8,836 nt of DNA from NCBI GenBank assembly GCA_900751755.1, contig CAADSP010000095.1:1-8836 (forward strand), in the 5' to 3' direction. A program made the translations under genes and the position numbers. Below the pieces are notes generated by a model, which did no database searches, was not told the DNA's origin, and saw only the letters and a program-made list of their open reading frames with translations. This document shows, in pieces, positions 5,947-8,836 of this stretch (position 1 is the first letter of the stretch; the number at the start of each line of letters is the position of its first letter). The DNA comes from an uncultured Collinsella sp. Lineage in GTDB: Bacteria > Actinomycetota > Coriobacteriia > Coriobacteriales > Coriobacteriaceae.

Positions 5947-8836
5947 ATGGTAAACGATTTGAGCGGTATAGACGACCTCGAGCTGATGCCGCTGGGCGGA
6001 GGCTATATGGTGCGACGCGAACGCTTGATGAATGAGCTTATCGCCAAGGGCCGAAAGGCCGGCATCGTGGTTCTTTATGCGCCCGACGGGTTTGGGAAGA
6101 CCTCGGTGCTGCTGCAGTACACCCATGAGGTTAAATGCGACCCGACGCGAGGCCCCGTGCGGATTATCGAGGCCGATCGCGCCACTGGGCGCGAGGTGTT
6201 TATGCAGCTTGAGGTGGTTACCGAAGAACTCAAAGACAAACCGCATTCCCTTATCGCGATTGATAATGTGCCAAACCTCGATCAGCACGATACCGAGGAC
6301 CTCATCGACAGGATTCGCGGCCTGCGCGCTATGGGGGTAGGGGTCTTTATCTCCTGCCGTCCTTCAAATCGTCAGCTGATTCATGGGCTGGGCGATTCGG
6401 TTAAGATCAATGCGCAGATGCTCAAGGTGCATGCCTATGAGTATTCGGCGTGGGCATCGGCGTTTTCGATCAGCACATCGCTCGACTTTTATCAGCTCAC
6501 GCAGGGCGTGCCCGAGCTCGTTTCGGCATTGCAGACGGGTCTGTATGGCCAAGGCGACGTAGCCGGTCTGCTCGAAAACGAGATTGTCAACGTATATGGC
6601 GCGGCACTTGTCGATCTGGCTTCGCTCGACAATAATGCGCTGTTTTGCGTGGCATGTCTCATGGTTTTGATGGGCGAGGGCAATATCGCAGAACTCGAGG
6701 CTTGCGGGGTGAGGCTGTCGATGGTCGACCAGTCCTACTTTGTTCGCGACTACCCGATCTTTGGCTTGGATCCCGCCGAGCGGAGTTTTGCGTGTCTGGG
6801 CACGGAGGATAACGGACGCTTGCGTTTGCGTAAGTTGGTGGCCGAGGTTCGCCCCGAACTTGTTCCGAGGGCGGCCCGGATTTTGCTTAAGGCGGGCCGA
6901 TGCGATGCGGCGATGGGCCTGGCGGACGCCTTTTTGGACCGTGAAGCGGTCCTTGAACTTGCTGGACAGTATGGGGTCGATCTTGCTCTGACGGGGCACG
7001 GGGCCGATATCTGCCGAGCGGCGTTGGGCACGATCGATGCCGACGATCCGGCTCCAGAGCCAACGCCTGCCGAGGCGCTTGGCGTATATCTGGCAGCGGT
7101 CAGCGTGTCCAATACAAAGCTCGCCCGCTATATGGCATCGGTCATCGAGCGCGGGGGCGAACGGGCGGCCTGCGAAATAGACCCTGTTTCATGGAGGGTG
7201 GCCCAGACACTGACGGCTGTTTGCTATGGGGACAACGGGCTTGGGCTTCCTACGAACCTGGCCGTGCCAGAAATCGAGACATCCCATACCGCACTCGATA
7301 TGTTGTCTGCGCATATCGAGGTCAAGCGCTGCCTGACCGAGCGGGGAGATGACGGCGGCGTTCTACAGCAGCTCAAAACGAGCAAGGCCTACGACTGCGA
7401 GCTCGACATCGCGGGGATTGTTATACGAGCCGACAGCATGCTGGTGGAGCTCTTTGACGGGTCGTTTTCGGGAACCGACGAGCGCGACGACGAGATGGCG
7501 CTGGTGCGGGAGGCACTCGACGTACGTGGGCTTAAGGCGATGGCTATCTGGGTGCGCATGGTGTTGGCGGCACGGCGGCTCCTTTCCGGCTTGCCGGTAA
7601 CCGACGACGCGGCGTTCAACGAGCTTGATCGTTTTGCCGTGCGCATGCGCGACAATCAGATTCAGCTGTTTGGCCTGTTGCTAGAAGGCTGGCAGTCGCT
7701 GGCAGAGGGACGGCCGGTTAATGCAAAGTTCCGTGCGGTCCAAGTGCTCAAACTTGCCGAGGAGTCGATTGCGTACATGCGCGATAACGCATTGCTGCTG
7801 GAGCGCGCGGCATATCTGCGTAACACCTCGATGGTTTCGGTGCGCGAGGAAGCGGAGTTGCTCGATATAAGCCAGACGCAGGTTGGTGGAGCGGAGGCCT
7901 GGATGGTGGCGCTGCATTTGGCCTGTGCGGGCCGAGATAGCGACCTTGCGGCCTGGATGTCCATGAATCGTGCGGGGATTCTAGAGCCATCGTATCGGCT
8001 CTTTGCGCGCCTTGCCATGCATTGTCTGGGCGAGCCGGCGGGCAGGATACGCAAGAAGCTTCCCGTGCGCGAGCTGTCGCGGTACTCGCTGCGCGACGAT
8101 TTGGAAGGGGAGGGCGAGCGCCTGTTCCAGGCCGGCGAGGTTGAAGTCGTTGATACCATCGACCATATCGAGATTCGCATGTTTGGTGCGTTTCGCGCCG
8201 AGCGCGACGGGTTTCCCATCACGGACAAAATGTGGCGCCGCAAGAAGGCGGCGACGCTTGCCGAGCGGCTTGCGCTGGGCATGGATGCGCTCGTCGATCG
8301 TGAGACGCTGGCCATGGAGCTGTGGCCCCATGCCGAGTTCAATAGCGCCCGCAACAACCTGTATTCGACGATATCGCGCTTGCGGTCGGCTTTGGGCCCG
8401 ACGCCGGATGGCAAGTCGTGTGTGCTCATCCAAAATGAATGCATCGGACTCAACGGTGACTACGTCAAGACCGATGTACGGCTGTTTGACCAGATAAGCC
8501 GCGAGGTTTTGGGAAATCGCACGGGTGCGCGCGGGCCCCATCTGGTCGAGTTGTGCCTTAAGATTGAGCAGCTTTATGCCGGACCGCTGTATGTTCCCAA
8601 TGGCTGTAATCCCACCTACTTTTTGCGTATGCGACGCATTATGCAGTCAAAGTACATCGATTGCATGATTAAGGGAGCAAATGCCGCTCTAGAAGAAAAC
8701 GATCTGCAGTCGGCGATTTGGCTGGCGGAGTCGGGGCTTCGGCAGGAAACGGCGCGTGAGGATATGGTGCGCTGCGCCATGCGTGTCTACAGTGCGGCGG
8801 GGCGGCGGCGCGATATCGTCGAGCTATACAGCGGGC
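5947..8836 (+). CDS. Large MalT/STAND-like regulator with C-terminal SARP/BTAD domains (3' incomplete)
   Basis: An uninterrupted reading frame of 963 codons that runs off the window. Residues about 20-200 form a P-loop ATPase of the MalT/LAL type. APDGFGKTS at 45-53 is the Walker A, with Ala in place of the usual first Gly. LIAIDN at 102-107 is the likely Walker B, FISCRP at 134-139 a sensor-like strand, and LTQGVPELV at 184-192 resembles the MalT TGGWP segment. Residues about 210-735 are largely helical and probably a repeat-type sensor region, without repeats I can define. Residues about 741-847 match an OmpR/SARP winged helix: IEIRMFGAF at 741-749, LWP at 792-794, NNLYSTISRLRSALG at 803-817. 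Residues about 848-963 match BTAD (LYAGPLY at 876-882). The ATG at 5947 follows GAGGAG by five bases. It probably activates transcription in response to an ATP- and ligand-gated signal; target and ligand are unknown. No signal peptide or membrane segment is seen. Confidence 0.85.
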   Translation, partial: MVNDLSGIDDLELMPLGGGYMVRRERLMNELIAKGRKAGIVVLYAPDGFGKTSVLLQYTHEVKCDPTRGPVRIIEADRATGREVFMQLEVVTEELKDKPHSLIAIDNVPNLDQHDTEDLIDRIRGLRAMGVGVFISCRPSNRQLIHGLGDSVKINAQMLKVHAYEYSAWASAFSISTSLDFYQLTQGVPELVSALQTGLYGQGDVAGLLENEIVNVYGAALVDLASLDNNALFCVACLMVLMGEGNIAELEACGVRLSMVDQSYFVRDYPIFGLDPAERSFACLGTEDNGRLRLRKLVAEVRPELVPRAARILLKAGRCDAAMGLADAFLDREAVLELAGQYGVDLALTGHGADICRAALGTIDADDPAPEPTPAEALGVYLAAVSVSNTKLARYMASVIERGGERAACEIDPVSWRVAQTLTAVCYGDNGLGLPTNLAVPEIETSHTALDMLSAHIEVKRCLTERGDDGGVLQQLKTSKAYDCELDIAGIVIRADSMLVELFDGSFSGTDERDDEMALVREALDVRGLKAMAIWVRMVLAARRLLSGLPVTDDAAFNELDRFAVRMRDNQIQLFGLLLEGWQSLAEGRPVNAKFRAVQVLKLAEESIAYMRDNALLLERAAYLRNTSMVSVREEAELLDISQTQVGGAEAWMVALHLACAGRDSDLAAWMSMNRAGILEPSYRLFARLAMHCLGEPAGRIRKKLPVRELSRYSLRDDLEGEGERLFQAGEVEVVDTIDHIEIRMFGAFRAERDGFPITDKMWRRKKAATLAERLALGMDALVDRETLAMELWPHAEFNSARNNLYSTISRLRSALGPTPDGKSCVLIQNECIGLNGDYVKTDVRLFDQISREVLGNRTGARGPHLVELCLKIEQLYAGPLYVPNGCNPTYFLRMRRIMQSKYIDCMIKGANAALEENDLQSAIWLAESGLRQETAREDMVRCAMRVYSAAGRRRDIVELYSG

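Noticed and set aside
5750..5953. 67-codon + strand frame before the regulator
   Set aside because: No ribosome site, and it overlaps the regulator's ribosome site and start codon.
6364..8541. Several minus-strand and alternate-frame ORFs inside the large regulator
   Set aside because: The + strand frame is open for 963 codons with clear ATPase, winged-helix and BTAD motifs; the others are shadows.

Overview
The window reads as chromosomal DNA of a moderately GC-rich Gram-positive bacterium. The codon use, the strong GGAGG-type ribosome sites, the ribosomal genes and the SARP/BTAD-type regulator suggest an actinobacterium, most likely of the Coriobacteriia (Collinsella-like). That placement is inference from memory, not from a search.

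Layout, left to right, with all genes on the + strand. Positions 1-198 hold short hairpins and no gene I can support. Positions 199-460 hold a tandem array of 62-base units, each able to fold into a hairpin, with two unit types alternating. It lies just upstream of a patatin-like phospholipase gene (555-1433). A good sigma-70-type promoter and a short leader hairpin precede the ribosomal pair rplM-rpsI (1627-2468), which ends in a strong intrinsic terminator. An amino-sugar block follows: glmM (2592-3929), a stand-alone glucose-type PTS IIA protein (4001-4498), and nagB (4770-5498). nagB has a roughly 240-base, hairpin-rich leader and its own intrinsic terminator. A 388-base intergenic region with repeated short motifs (5559-5946) precedes a very large regulator gene (5947 to the window edge, incomplete). 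It encodes an N-terminal MalT/STAND-like ATPase and a C-terminal OmpR-type winged helix plus BTAD.

How the genes fit together: GlmM and NagB both lie at the glucosamine-6-phosphate branch point. GlmM sends it to glucosamine-1-phosphate and on to UDP-GlcNAc and the cell wall. NagB returns it to fructose-6-phosphate and ammonia. The PTS IIA protein between them could supply phosphate for sugar uptake, or report PTS phosphorylation state. The window is mostly core housekeeping. The parts worth a second look are the tandem hairpin array, the nagB leader, the repeated motifs before the large regulator, and that regulator's domain order. I found no CRISPR array, insertion sequence, or RNA gene of a known class.
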